From JAGTVG01 sp965365275 (GTDB lineage: Bacteria > Bacteroidota > Bacteroidia > Cytophagales > Cyclobacteriaceae), in the NCBI GenBank assembly GCA_965365275.1, contig CBDUBA010000064.1, positions 1-24,684 on the forward strand: DNA of 24,684 nt. The letters are read 5' to 3'. The stretch's first letter is position 1. Each line of letters starts with the position of its first letter. A program made the position numbers and the translations under genes. Below the pieces are notes generated by a model. It saw only the letters and a program-made list of their open reading frames with translations. It ran no database searches and was not told the origin of the DNA. Shown here one piece after another: positions 16,545 to 24,684 of this stretch.

Positions 16545-17459
16545 ATGCTTACTGGAATTCATTTTATTCTAACGTATACCTGCAACTTTGAATGTGATCA
16601 TTGTTTTCTATACTGCAGTCCCAGGGCAACCGGTACTTTTACATTGGATCAGGTTAAAACGGTTCTTGAAGAAGCCAGAAAAATAAAAACGGTCAATACC
16701 ATATGTTTTGAAGGGGGGGAATCCTTTTTATTTTATCCGCTATTGCTTGAAAGTGTTCGTTCAGCCAGCAGGAAAGGATTTAGAACAGCTATTGAGACCA
16801 ACACATACTGGGCTACCACAGTAGAGGATGCAAAGATATGGTTAAGACCTTTGCAAGAGGCTGGTCTTTCATTCCTGGAGGTGAGCGATGATGCTTTTCA
16901 TCATGGGGAAGAAATATCAAATTCTGCAAAGCGGGCAAAGTCAGCTGCTGAAGAATTGGGCATGAAAGTGAACTCTATATGTATTGAAAAACCCAAAGTA
17001 TCAGATAGTGATAAGCAAACTAAAGGCAAACCTATATATCTTGGAGGTCCCAAGTTAAGAGGACGGGCAGTGGAAAAACTAACCGAGGGATTGCCTATAC
17101 AATCCTGGAAAAATTTCAAGGAATGTCCTTTTGAAGATTTAAGGGATCCCGGAAGGGTTCATGTCGATTCCTTCGGCAATGTTCACCTGTGCCAGGGAAT
17201 CAGCATGGGAAATATGTGGGACACGCCCCTATCTGAACTGGTAAAAAACTACGACCCTGATACACATCCAATCAGCCATCCACTTTTAGAAGGGGGTCCT
17301 TCACAACTCGTCCGTGCGCATAATTTATACCATAAGGATGAGTATGTAGATGCTTGCCATTTATGTTCAGAAATGTGCGCCTCTTTAATTGATACCTATC
17401 CGGATATCTTAACTCCCAGGCAAGTATATGGTCAGGATAATGATAATGCTGAATATTGA
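16545..17459 (+). CDS. Radical SAM enzyme with C-terminal cysteine cluster
   Basis: This is a radical S-adenosylmethionine enzyme of 304 residues. The cluster motif is CNFECDHC (Cys13, Cys17, Cys20), a classical CxxxCxxC, with a further Cys24 close by. FEGGES (55-60) is the GGE motif that binds SAM. The C-terminal part has Cys194, Cys216, Cys271, Cys274 and Cys278 (DACHLCSEMC), a SPASM/twitch-like pattern suggesting a second iron-sulfur cluster. Such enzymes often modify peptides or proteins, but I found no precursor peptide gene or RRE-type domain in or next to this cluster. It lies between an ABM-fold gene (20-base gap) and a cupin (8-base gap), probably in one transcript. The reaction is unknown. 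Confidence 0.85.
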   Translation: MLTGIHFILTYTCNFECDHCFLYCSPRATGTFTLDQVKTVLEEARKIKTVNTICFEGGESFLFYPLLLESVRSASRKGFRTAIETNTYWATTVEDAKIWLRPLQEAGLSFLEVSDDAFHHGEEISNSAKRAKSAAEELGMKVNSICIEKPKVSDSDKQTKGKPIYLGGPKLRGRAVEKLTEGLPIQSWKNFKECPFEDLRDPGRVHVDSFGNVHLCQGISMGNMWDTPLSELVKNYDPDTHPISHPLLEGGPSQLVRAHNLYHKDEYVDACHLCSEMCASLIDTYPDILTPRQVYGQDNDNAEY

Positions 17460-17467
17460 TTTGATTT

Positions 17468-17833
17468 ATGAAAATTGAAAAAGTAAATATTAAAAACAAA
17501 CTGGATAAGTTTTCAGATCACTGGAATCCCAGGATAGCCGGCGAATTAAACGGGCAACATGTTAAACTGGTTAAAGCCCTGGGGGAGTTTGTCTGGCATA
17601 AACATGATCATGAAGATGAGATGTTCTTTGTTGTGAAAGGAAACCTGAAAATTGAATTCAGGGACCATGCTGTCAAGCTTGGACCCTATGAGTTTATTAT
17701 TATCCCAAAAGGTGTTGAACACCGGCCGGTTGCCGGGGAGGAAGTTTCCATTATGCTTTTTGAACCTGCTGGTACTCTGAATACTGGAGATACTGTAGGC
17801 CAATATACCCGCCAGGACCTGGAAGAGATCTGA
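17468..17833 (+). CDS. Small cupin-domain protein
   Basis: This is a single-domain cupin of 121 residues. Motif 1 is GEFVWHKHDHEDEMFFVVKG (39-58), with metal-binding His44, His46 and Glu51; motif 2 is GPYEFIIIPKGVEHRPV (72-88), with His85. All four usual metal ligands are present, so a metal-dependent isomerase, dioxygenase or sugar-binding role is possible; the family is too varied to choose. It starts 8 bases after the radical SAM stop and ends 33 bases before the GH43 gene, so it probably belongs to the same transcript. No signal peptide, so it is cytoplasmic. Confidence 0.9.
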   Translation: MKIEKVNIKNKLDKFSDHWNPRIAGELNGQHVKLVKALGEFVWHKHDHEDEMFFVVKGNLKIEFRDHAVKLGPYEFIIIPKGVEHRPVAGEEVSIMLFEPAGTLNTGDTVGQYTRQDLEEI

Positions 17834-17866
17834 CGCTATTTTAGTAGACATAAATTTTTAAATATC

Positions 17867-19177
17867 ATGAGATTAATTACCCTGATTTTTTTAGCAGCTT
17901 CCCATTTTACCCTGGCACAAAATCCCATTGTACCTGCTGGGGTTTATATTGCTGATCCCACAGCCCGGGTCTGGGAAGATGGGAAACTTTACATCTATGG
18001 CTCCCTGGATGAAAGCACGGAATATTATTGTTCCTGGAGGCACCATGTGCTCGAAACAAGTAATTTGATCAACTGGAGGATTCACGAGAACCGTTTTGCC
18101 TCAAAAGGTGAAAACGACCAGGTCCCATACAGTGATGCACTGCTTTTTGCCCCTGATGCCATGTATAAAGATGGGACCTATTATCTGTATTATTGCCTTT
18201 CGGATATTAATGGAACAGAAGGCGTGGCGACTTCAGATAAACCGACGGGTCCTTTTACCCGTGGCCAGAAAATTGAATTAAATGGCATTGAAGAGATCGA
18301 TCCGGCGGTCTTTATCGATGACGACGGCCAGGGATACTACATCTGGGGTCAATTCTCGGCAAAAATAGCCAGGTTAAAACCAAATATGAAAGAAATCGAT
18401 ACTTCAACCATTATCAGGGACCTGGTCACTGAAAAAGACCATTTCTTTCATGAAGGCGGGTTCATGGTAAAGAGAAACGGGATATATTATTTTATTTATG
18501 CAGATATCAGCCGAGGCAACCGGCCGACATGTATAGGTTATGCGACAAGCACCTCCCCACTGGGGCCATTTGAATATGGTGGTGTTATTATAGATAATAA
18601 TTATTCGGATCCCTCAAACTGGAATAATCATGGTTCTATTGCAGAATACAAAGGGCAATGGTATGTTTTTTATCATCGGGCTACCCATAATAGCAGGATG
18701 ATGCGCAAAGCATGTGTAGAACCAATACATTTTAACGAAGATGGCAGCATTGATGAGGTAGAAATGACCACACAGGGCGCAGGTCCTCCCCTGAATGCAC
18801 TGGATAAACTGGAAGCCGAACGGGCCTGCCTTCTGTTTGGCAATGTCAGGATACAGGCGTTTGATAAATATAAGGAGGAGCTTGGCAGGATCAATCATAA
18901 GGATAATGTGGCCTATAAATACATCGATTTTAAAGATGGCATCAGTAGCTTCACTGTGAAAGCCAAGGCAATTAATGGGGGCAGGATTTCCATATGTCTC
19001 GATCAGCCATGGCATAGGGAGGTTGGATTCATAGACATTGCTGAGGGAGACGGAAAAACCTGGCAGGAATATACTGGAGAAATTAAAGATGTAGCTGGTG
19101 TGCATGCTTTATGGATAAATTTCTATGGTGAGGGAGAGGACCTCTTGTCACTTGACTGGATTCAATTTTCAAAATAA
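17867..19177 (+). CDS. Secreted GH43-like glycoside hydrolase with C-terminal CBM6-like domain
   Basis: This secreted protein of 436 residues has a signal peptide (MRLITLIFLAASHFTLAQ, 1-18) and the five-bladed propeller of clan GH-F. Catalytic triad candidates are Asp30 (ADPTARVW, general base), Asp145 (EIDPAVFIDDDG, pKa modulator) and Glu196 (HEGGFMVK, general acid). His255 (NNHGS) is at the usual central histidine site. Residues about 310-436 look like a carbohydrate-binding module of the CBM6 type (EAERACLLFGNVRIQ near the start, WINFYGEGEDLLSLDWIQF at the end). Typical substrates are arabinose- or xylose-containing polysaccharides; the precise one is not readable from sequence. Its TAA shares its final A with the ATG of the enolase-superfamily gene (TAATG), so translation is coupled. 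Confidence 0.9.
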   Translation: MRLITLIFLAASHFTLAQNPIVPAGVYIADPTARVWEDGKLYIYGSLDESTEYYCSWRHHVLETSNLINWRIHENRFASKGENDQVPYSDALLFAPDAMYKDGTYYLYYCLSDINGTEGVATSDKPTGPFTRGQKIELNGIEEIDPAVFIDDDGQGYYIWGQFSAKIARLKPNMKEIDTSTIIRDLVTEKDHFFHEGGFMVKRNGIYYFIYADISRGNRPTCIGYATSTSPLGPFEYGGVIIDNNYSDPSNWNNHGSIAEYKGQWYVFYHRATHNSRMMRKACVEPIHFNEDGSIDEVEMTTQGAGPPLNALDKLEAERACLLFGNVRIQAFDKYKEELGRINHKDNVAYKYIDFKDGISSFTVKAKAINGGRISICLDQPWHREVGFIDIAEGDGKTWQEYTGEIKDVAGVHALWINFYGEGEDLLSLDWIQFSK

Positions 19178-20433
19178 TGCCACTTACAAGAAGAAAATTT
19201 CTAAGGAATACAGCTCTTTTATCATTGGGCGCCACCTTTTCCCAGCATGGATGCCGTATGAGAAACAAGGAGGAAACATTTTATGATCTCGATGACATCA
19301 TGAATGCGGAAGTGATCGACAAAAATCTATACCCCGACCCATTAATAATTGAATCAGTCGAACTTCTCAGATACCAGAATAACTTTATCTGCAGGGTGCG
19401 GACAAAGGATGGCGCAGAGGGTATCTCGGTGAGCAACAACATGCAGATGGTATCTCTTTATCCTATTTTCATTAACCGGATACAACCATTTTTTATTGGA
19501 AAGGATGCCAGGAATATTGAATCATTGATTGAGGAAGTATACGTTTACCAAAGCAACTACAAACTTCAAAGTCTTGCCCTCTGGATCCCGGTTGCCACCA
19601 TCGAATTTGCCATTCTTGATTTGCTGGGCAGGTCGGCAGGGAAATCGATTGGAGAGGTTATCGGAAAAATTAACCAGACTGAAATATCCGTTTACAGAGC
19701 CAATAATTTCAGAGGAAGGACTGCCGAGGAATCTATTGAATTAATAAAGAAAAACGTGGAGCACTCTAATGCCAGAGCACTGAAATTCAAGATCGGAGGA
19801 AGGATGTCCGCGAATAAGGATAATCCTCCAGGAAGGACCGAAGCATTGATCCCATTGATCAGAAAGACCTTTGGCGAGGATATGACCATATATGCGGATT
19901 CCAACGGTTCATACACAGTTGATGAAGCCATCAGAATAGGAAGAATACTGGAGGAAAATGCAATTGACTTTTATGAAGAACCTGTTCCATTTGACTGGTA
20001 CCAGGAAACACGGGAAGTAGCCAGTTCTTTGTCTATACCCATAGCGGGTGGAGAACAGGAAGGCAGTTTACAGCAGTTTAAATGGCTGATCGAAAAAGAT
20101 GCATTACAGATCGTTCAACCTGATATATTTTACTTTGGAGGAATGATCAGGTCAACACGCGTGGCCAGAATGGCTGCAAGCCTGGGGAAAGAATGCACGC
20201 CCCATATTTCAGGATCCGGGCTGGGATATCTGTACATGTTGCATTTTGTTTCCACATTAGAAATACCGGGGCCATTTCATGAGTTTAAAGGTTTTAATAC
20301 AGAGATCCCTTTTGAATGTCCCACTTCTGATTTAAACAGTGCCAATGGTATGGTAAAAGTCCCTTCCGGACCGGGAGCAGGAATCGATATAGATCCTGAT
20401 TTCATTGCCAGGCACAAGGTAGTTTTAGTATAA
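19177..20433 (+). CDS. Tat-leader enolase-superfamily enzyme (mandelate racemase/muconate lactonizing type)
   Basis: This 418-residue enzyme begins with a twin-arginine leader (TRRKFLRNTALLSLG, 4-18), so it is probably exported folded to the periplasm. A cysteine at 26 could be a lipid anchor but the lipobox is weak. Residues about 45-170 form the capping domain and 170-400 the barrel. Catalytic and metal residues of the mandelate racemase subgroup are visible: Lys203 and Lys205 (KFK), Asp241 (YADSNG), Glu267/Glu268 (YEEP), Glu293 (GGEQEG), and the Asp316-His343 pair (VQPDIF, CTPHIS). These enzymes abstract a proton next to a carboxylate, in dehydration or racemization of sugar acids. The substrate is unknown, though the coupling to GH43 and the oxidoreductase downstream point to sugar-acid chemistry. 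Confidence 0.88.
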   Translation: MPLTRRKFLRNTALLSLGATFSQHGCRMRNKEETFYDLDDIMNAEVIDKNLYPDPLIIESVELLRYQNNFICRVRTKDGAEGISVSNNMQMVSLYPIFINRIQPFFIGKDARNIESLIEEVYVYQSNYKLQSLALWIPVATIEFAILDLLGRSAGKSIGEVIGKINQTEISVYRANNFRGRTAEESIELIKKNVEHSNARALKFKIGGRMSANKDNPPGRTEALIPLIRKTFGEDMTIYADSNGSYTVDEAIRIGRILEENAIDFYEEPVPFDWYQETREVASSLSIPIAGGEQEGSLQQFKWLIEKDALQIVQPDIFYFGGMIRSTRVARMAASLGKECTPHISGSGLGYLYMLHFVSTLEIPGPFHEFKGFNTEIPFECPTSDLNSANGMVKVPSGPGAGIDIDPDFIARHKVVLV

Positions 20434-20527
20434 AAGATATCTTTTAATTAATTTTTCAGCTAATTTAAGGGATGCTTTCTTTAAAGAACCGAATTCATTT
20501 TTAAAATCATATTATAAAACTTTTACT

Positions 20528-21820
20528 ATGAAGAAGAAATCATTATCCAGGAGGAGATTTATCAGGAATAGTGCAGGGCTGGGATTAACAGCAGGTGTAG
20601 GATCTGTAATTCCATCAACGGCTAAATCATATTCCCGAATTATAAAAGCTAATGAAAGGGTCAATATGGGTGTCATTGGTTGCGGGGGGATGGCCAATGC
20701 ACATATGAATGCCCTGTTAGCAATGAAAGAATCCGATGACGTAGCCATAACGAGCGTTTGCGATATTTTTGATAAAAGACTGGAAGCTGCTAAAGAAAAA
20801 ACCACGGCACAGGGTGTAATAAACTACCTCGACATATTGAATGATAAGGATATCGACAGTGTTCTGATCGCCACTCCTGAACATTGGCACCACAGGATGA
20901 TTTTGGATGCCATTGATGCGGGAAAACATATCTACACTGAGAAACCCATGACACATACGATTGAAGAATCCAGGGCAGTCGTGGAGGCAATGAAGACAGC
21001 CAAGGTAAAACTGCAGGTTGGTGTTCAGGGGATGTCAGATGATTCTTACGCTACAGCTAACAAATATATAAAGGAAGGTGCTTTGGGAGATGTTGTAATG
21101 GCACATATCGATTATTCCAGAAATTACAAAGGCGATGATTTCTGGGCGTATGCCATCGATAATGATGCAAAACCAGGTGAAAATTTAGACTGGGAGGCCT
21201 GGCTGGGACCCGCCCCCAAGGTTGCCTGGGATCCAAGAAGATATTTCCAGTGGAGAAAATACTGGGACTATTCCGGTGGAATTGCCACGGACCTGTTTAT
21301 TCACAGAATTACAAGGATCTTGAAATCTATCGACCTGAAATTCCCTGATACAGTAGTCGCTTCAGGTGGTTTATGGCATTATGAAAAAACAAGGGGTGAA
21401 ATTCCTGACACCTTTAATATGATGGTTAACTATCCTGAGGGATTAACTACGCTTGTAGTATCCTCCCTGGCCAATGATACCCCCATCAGGCACCTGATCA
21501 GGGGAAACCTTGGCACCCTCGAATTTACCAGAACCGGATTTGTGATAACGCCTCAAACGGCAGTAACAGAATCGGTGATCAGTAGTACTGGTGAAAATGT
21601 GAATGAATCAGGGGAGATCGTGCATCAAAAGACCGGAGCGGAAGATGTAACACTTCATCACCGGAACCTCCTGAATGCAATACGCGAGGGAGAACCGCTC
21701 AAATGCGATCAGAACCTGGGTTATTACGGTGTAGTAGTCTGCATGATGGGTGTCCAGTCCTTCCGTGAAAATGCTTATTTACGCTGGGATAAAACAAAAC
21801 AGAAGGTAATCAAAGCTTGA
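20528..21820 (+). CDS. Tat-leader Gfo/Idh/MocA-family oxidoreductase
   Basis: This 430-residue NAD(P)-dependent sugar oxidoreductase has a twin-arginine leader (SRRRFIRNSAGLG, 7-19). The Rossmann part begins at VNMGVIGCGGMANAHM (45-60), and the family EKP signature is Glu138-Lys139-Pro140. The probable catalytic pair is Asp255 and His259 in GGIATDLFIHR (250-260). Tat export suits a protein that binds its nucleotide tightly in the cytoplasm before transport. Such exported members are common in Bacteroidota glycan-degradation loci and often oxidise or epimerise sugars, for example in 3-keto-glycoside routes. The gene follows the enolase-superfamily gene by 94 bases, probably in the same transcript. 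Confidence 0.92.
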   Translation: MKKKSLSRRRFIRNSAGLGLTAGVGSVIPSTAKSYSRIIKANERVNMGVIGCGGMANAHMNALLAMKESDDVAITSVCDIFDKRLEAAKEKTTAQGVINYLDILNDKDIDSVLIATPEHWHHRMILDAIDAGKHIYTEKPMTHTIEESRAVVEAMKTAKVKLQVGVQGMSDDSYATANKYIKEGALGDVVMAHIDYSRNYKGDDFWAYAIDNDAKPGENLDWEAWLGPAPKVAWDPRRYFQWRKYWDYSGGIATDLFIHRITRILKSIDLKFPDTVVASGGLWHYEKTRGEIPDTFNMMVNYPEGLTTLVVSSLANDTPIRHLIRGNLGTLEFTRTGFVITPQTAVTESVISSTGENVNESGEIVHQKTGAEDVTLHHRNLLNAIREGEPLKCDQNLGYYGVVVCMMGVQSFRENAYLRWDKTKQKVIKA

Positions 21821-21850
21821 TAAAAAATACGATAGGTACGGTCCTGTATC

Positions 21851-21870
21851 AAGTGGCCGTTTCACTTTTT
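21851..21870 (+). terminator. Weak candidate terminator hairpin between convergent genes
   Basis: AAGTG (21851-21855) and CACTT (21863-21867) can form a 5-base stem around a 7-base loop, followed by a T run on the plus strand. It lies between the convergent stops of the oxidoreductase and the DUF1801 gene, where a terminator is expected. The stem is short, so this is only a candidate. Confidence 0.3.
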
Positions 21871-21871
21871 A

Positions 21872-22237
21872 TCATTTCTTAAAGGAATAGGGAACGGTCT
21901 CATCCAGAATGATGGCCTCATGAATGACTTCCCTGATGTTCCCGATAGATATATCTTTCAATGCTTTGAATTCTATACTGGATACCATTTTCCGACCCCT
22001 GGATTTCAATAATCCCTGCGCATTGGAAAGTTCCTTCCCGCGTGTAAAGGCCAGTTCAATAAGGCCCTTCTTCGTGGGAAAAAGATAACATACCCAGCTT
22101 TTCCGGTAGTAAAAAGGCAAATTATATTGGAATTTGGGGGTCAGGTTAAATTCTTCGGTTAAAAGACTATGGAAGAACAGCATTACTTCTTTTTGATCCC
22201 CATCAAAATTCAGAATATAATCCTCTACCTTATTCAT
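21872..22237 (-). CDS. DUF1801 domain protein
   Basis: This protein of 121 residues belongs to the DUF1801 family (frataxin-like fold). Recognisable features are KVEDYILNFDGDQKEVMLFFHSLL (3-26), FQYNLPFYYRKSWVCYLF (36-53) and KGLIELAFTRGKEL (57-70). The family has no agreed biochemical function. The start ATG overlaps the stop of the cellulase-like gene by four bases (ATGA), so the two are co-translated. Its relation to sugar breakdown is unclear and may be incidental. Confidence 0.85.
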   Translation of the reverse strand: MNKVEDYILNFDGDQKEVMLFFHSLLTEEFNLTPKFQYNLPFYYRKSWVCYLFPTKKGLIELAFTRGKELSNAQGLLKSRGRKMVSSIEFKALKDISIGNIREVIHEAIILDETVPYSFKK

Positions 22238-23484
22238 TTCATAATTCTCCGGCCTAACTTGGTTTCTAGGAGATCACTGTTCACTCCGGCTGATTTTATG
22301 TGATTGCAAAGTTGCTGATGCCATTCAATATCCCGCCACATTCCCGTAAACTGCGGGCCACAGAAATTACTGGTTGCCACAGCAACCCATTGCCCGGTAT
22401 CCGCGGCTGCGGTGCTTCCCAAGGCGCAAAGTTCCTTGATCCAGCCCCATTCAAGTCCGGGCAGGTCCTTGTAATTAACAACAGCCCAGCATTCAGAGGT
22501 CATGCAAGGTTGATTCAATGTCCGTGCAATATCTCCCAGCTGCTGTATGTAGCTGGTCAGAAGATCCTGCCAGTATTTTTTATCTGAATCATAAAGTGTA
22601 TACCCCTTAGCTGCCATGGTTTCAAATCCTTTATGGCTGAAGGTGTCATCTTCAAATTCCATTTTCTGATAAAATTCGTTATTGTTGCGTTGACTCATCC
22701 AGATATGCGGTTCCAGATAATCTGCGAAAGAAACATCCTGTTCTCTCAGTTTATCAAGATCTTTTATTTCAAAAGAAATCCCTGCCGGCAGTTCCGGGAA
22801 GGCATCTTTAAAGCGTTCAATAGCTCTTTCCATCCATGTCATGGAATTACTCGTATACCATCCTCCCCAGGTTAGTTCAGGTGGATTGTTCTTGAAATAT
22901 GGAGCCCAAAGGTCTCCCGGCCACTCATTACACAGATCGACATAAAATACATTGTCAAGCAATCCGTCCCGGTCAATACTCTCTATGGTCCTGATCCATT
23001 GATCGGCCATAATTTCAGGGGAAGAGATACCCATTCGAACATTTTCAACATCCTCCCGGTACCAGGAAGACAATCCAACTTTTACATGATGTTCCTTACA
23101 TCTGGCGATAAACTCATTCAGTGAGGGTTGAACCTGTACCTCAATGGTCATCGGACTTCCCCAATCAAAAACAGACCATACCGGCTTTAGCCTCCATTTT
23201 TTCTCTTTCCCATTAGCTATGAGATGAGGGTAAGCATCTATACGAACAGCATTATAGCCTCGCTCTGTCAGTTCTGAAAGTGCTTTATCCCAGTCTTCAT
23301 AACCAGCACCAGTCCATCTGCGCTCAAGCCAGGAAAAATCCCACATGGTAAATGCAAGTGGCTTAATTTTATTTGTAGTATTTTGTTTTCCCATTTTCCT
23401 TGTCTCTTTAAAGATCCTGTTTAAAAAAATTGAAGGCCCCATTCCTGCTATGGAGGCCGATAGTAAAAAATTTCTTCTTTTCAT
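22234..23484 (-). CDS. Tat-leader cellulase-like (GH-A clan) glycosidase
   Basis: This 416-residue protein begins with a Tat-type leader (KRRNFLLSASIAGMG, 2-16) and has the pattern of a TIM-barrel glycosidase of the cellulase-like type. Candidate catalytic residues are Glu187 in YVDLCNEWPG (181-190), the NE motif of clan GH-A acid/base residues, and Glu331 in MTSECWAVV (328-336), the expected nucleophile position near the end of the barrel. RGYNAVRIDAYPH (75-87) fits the early strand of such barrels. It does not look like a standard GH5 endoglucanase, and the substrate cannot be read. It follows the GH95-like gene by 153 bases and overlaps the DUF1801 gene by four bases. Confidence 0.75.
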   Translation of the reverse strand: MKRRNFLLSASIAGMGPSIFLNRIFKETRKMGKQNTTNKIKPLAFTMWDFSWLERRWTGAGYEDWDKALSELTERGYNAVRIDAYPHLIANGKEKKWRLKPVWSVFDWGSPMTIEVQVQPSLNEFIARCKEHHVKVGLSSWYREDVENVRMGISSPEIMADQWIRTIESIDRDGLLDNVFYVDLCNEWPGDLWAPYFKNNPPELTWGGWYTSNSMTWMERAIERFKDAFPELPAGISFEIKDLDKLREQDVSFADYLEPHIWMSQRNNNEFYQKMEFEDDTFSHKGFETMAAKGYTLYDSDKKYWQDLLTSYIQQLGDIARTLNQPCMTSECWAVVNYKDLPGLEWGWIKELCALGSTAAADTGQWVAVATSNFCGPQFTGMWRDIEWHQQLCNHIKSAGVNSDLLETKLGRRIMK

Positions 23485-23637
23485 CTTTTTAGAATTTTTT
23501 GATTCCTACATATTCAAAAAATTTGAAGATGTTCTGGAATTCACATAAATTTTAATCATTCCTTATTGTAAATTTAAAATGATGGAAATTCATGTTCGTT
23601 TCATATTCTATAAGCCTGTTTGTCACTATTATTTCGA

Positions 23638-24684
23638 TCAATCCGGAATATAAGTAAAAGATTCCCCGGCATTCAAATCCACAAGTACTACCTGGTCCTG
23701 GTATGCAATTTCAACCTGCTTGTTCCTGCTGGCCCGTATAACAGCTTTTTCTAATGAATTATCTTTCCAAAAAATATCCACCAATATATCCCCGCGGGCC
23801 TTTAATCCGGTTATACTGCCCTTAGCCCAGGCTTCGGGTAAGGCTGGCAACAACCTTATTCTGTCTTCTTCATGAGACTGAAGTAACATCTCGGCAATTC
23901 CTGCAGTATATCCAAAGTTTCCATCAATCTGGAAAGGAGGGTGTGCATCGAACAAGTTCTTGAATATTGACTTTTGAAACAAAAGTTGAATATGTTCATG
24001 GGCCATTTCTCCATCCATTAGTCTGGCAGCACAGTTGATCAGCCAGGCTCTGCTCCAACCTGTTCCGGCACCTCCATGATCAAGCCGGTAATCGAGGGTT
24101 TTTCTGACTGCCTGAAAAATCTCAGGCGTTCCCTCTTTGGTGATGCTTGTACCAGGATGAAATCCATACAAATGTGACATATGCCTGTGACCAGGTTCCA
24201 TCTCCACATATTCCCGGTCCCACTCCAGTATCCTGCCATCGCTTCCGAGGACAAAACCTGGCCTGAGCTGTGATCTCTGATTCTGTATTGTTTCCAGGAG
24301 GTCATTTTCGATTTTAAGAATGGAGCAGGCTTTGATATAGTTGTCAAAGACTTCTGTGATCACCTGTTGATCCATGGCACTTCCAAGACAGGTAGCCACG
24401 CGCTCCTCTTTGGTATTGATATACCTGTTCTCTGGTGATGTGGATGGTGCAGATATAAGGTAACCGTCTCTTGGATCCGGTATAATCCAGTCGCTGTAAA
24501 ATTGTGCTACAGCCTCAATAGCAGGGAAAGCCCGTTCTTTAAGAAATGCCATATCCCGGGTAAAGGCAAAATGTTCCCAGTAATGTTGAACCATCCAGCC
24601 ACCTGCACCAAGGGAACATCCCCAATAGGCTGTTGGTGCACGCAACCAGGTGGGTGCCCAGAGATCTGTTGCATGTGGCAGGAA
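23638..24684 (-). CDS. GH95-like alpha-L-fucosidase, N-terminus cut by window edge
   Basis: This is the C-terminal 348 codons of a large glycosidase. The frame is open through the right edge, so the N-terminal half and any signal peptide are outside. Family signatures are HATDLWAPT at the edge, the block EWDREYVEMEPGHRHMSHLYG, AGTGWSRAWLINCAARL, and HPPFQIDGNFGYTAGIAEMLL near the catalytic aspartate of the family (DGNFG). GH95 enzymes are mostly 1,2-alpha-L-fucosidases, with some alpha-galactosidases, and act on glycan side chains outside the cytoplasm. Full members are usually about 750-800 residues, so somewhat less than half is visible here. It is the first visible gene of a minus-strand set continuing to the cellulase-like and DUF1801 genes. 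Confidence 0.88.
   Translation of the reverse strand, partial: FLPHATDLWAPTWLRAPTAYWGCSLGAGGWMVQHYWEHFAFTRDMAFLKERAFPAIEAVAQFYSDWIIPDPRDGYLISAPSTSPENRYINTKEERVATCLGSAMDQQVITEVFDNYIKACSILKIENDLLETIQNQRSQLRPGFVLGSDGRILEWDREYVEMEPGHRHMSHLYGFHPGTSITKEGTPEIFQAVRKTLDYRLDHGGAGTGWSRAWLINCAARLMDGEMAHEHIQLLFQKSIFKNLFDAHPPFQIDGNFGYTAGIAEMLLQSHEEDRIRLLPALPEAWAKGSITGLKARGDILVDIFWKDNSLEKAVIRASRNKQVEIAYQDQVVLVDLNAGESFTYIPD

Noticed and set aside
17834..17866. Search for a precursor peptide for the radical SAM enzyme
   Set aside because: The gaps around the ABM, radical SAM and cupin genes are too short, and no small open frame with a leader-core pattern was found.
18614..19105. 163-codon open frame opposite the GH43 gene
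   Set aside because: It is antisense to the C-terminal part of a well-supported glycosidase; no motif of its own.

Overview
The window looks like a chromosomal segment of a Bacteroidota bacterium. This rests on the AT-leaning composition, the twin-arginine leaders on carbohydrate enzymes, the glycoside hydrolases (GH43, GH95-like), the two-domain universal stress protein, the weak Shine-Dalgarno signals, and general gene resemblance. I see no rRNA, tRNA, CRISPR, transposase, phage or SusC/SusD genes. The genus cannot be told from this sequence.

Region 1 (1-5086) handles magnesium and osmotic stress. It holds the start of a CorA-type Mg transporter (cut by the left edge, minus strand), a two-domain universal stress protein (plus strand), and a tight minus-strand operon. 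The operon order is a small MscS-like channel, then a soluble protein with only the MgtE N-domain and CBS pair, then a full-length MgtE transporter. The last two genes are separated by a single base (TAA-T-ATG).

Region 2 (5324-10723) starts with an unusual pyruvate kinase. It has a long extra N-terminal region, no C-terminal allosteric domain, and residues matching the potassium-independent class. Convergent to it is a three-gene minus-strand operon: an N-formylglutamate amidohydrolase-family enzyme, a DUF1704/QEGLA metallopeptidase-like protein (the family of the eukaryotic tubulin tyrosine carboxypeptidase MATCAP), and a GshB-like ATP-grasp ligase. Two hydrolases and one ligase side by side suggest a peptide or amino-acid conjugate pathway of unknown product.

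Region 3 (11098-15077) is the strongest candidate for an undescribed system. A 1002-residue protein, with a long helical N-terminal part and a C-terminal AAA/STAND-like module whose P-loop lacks the lysine, overlaps by one base (TAATG) with a second, canonical MscS channel that carries a signal peptide. The layout suggests a sensor or regulator paired with a membrane channel, but the function is inference.

Region 4 (15212-24684) is mostly carbohydrate metabolism. It contains an exported carboxylesterase (minus), then a plus-strand run of an ABM-fold protein, a radical SAM enzyme, a cupin, a GH43-like glycosidase, a Tat-leader enolase-superfamily enzyme coupled to it by TAATG, and a Tat-leader Gfo/Idh/MocA oxidoreductase. 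Facing them on the minus strand are a GH95-like fucosidase (cut by the right edge), a Tat-leader cellulase-like protein and a DUF1801 protein. Together they look like a small glycan-degradation island with periplasmic sugar modification.
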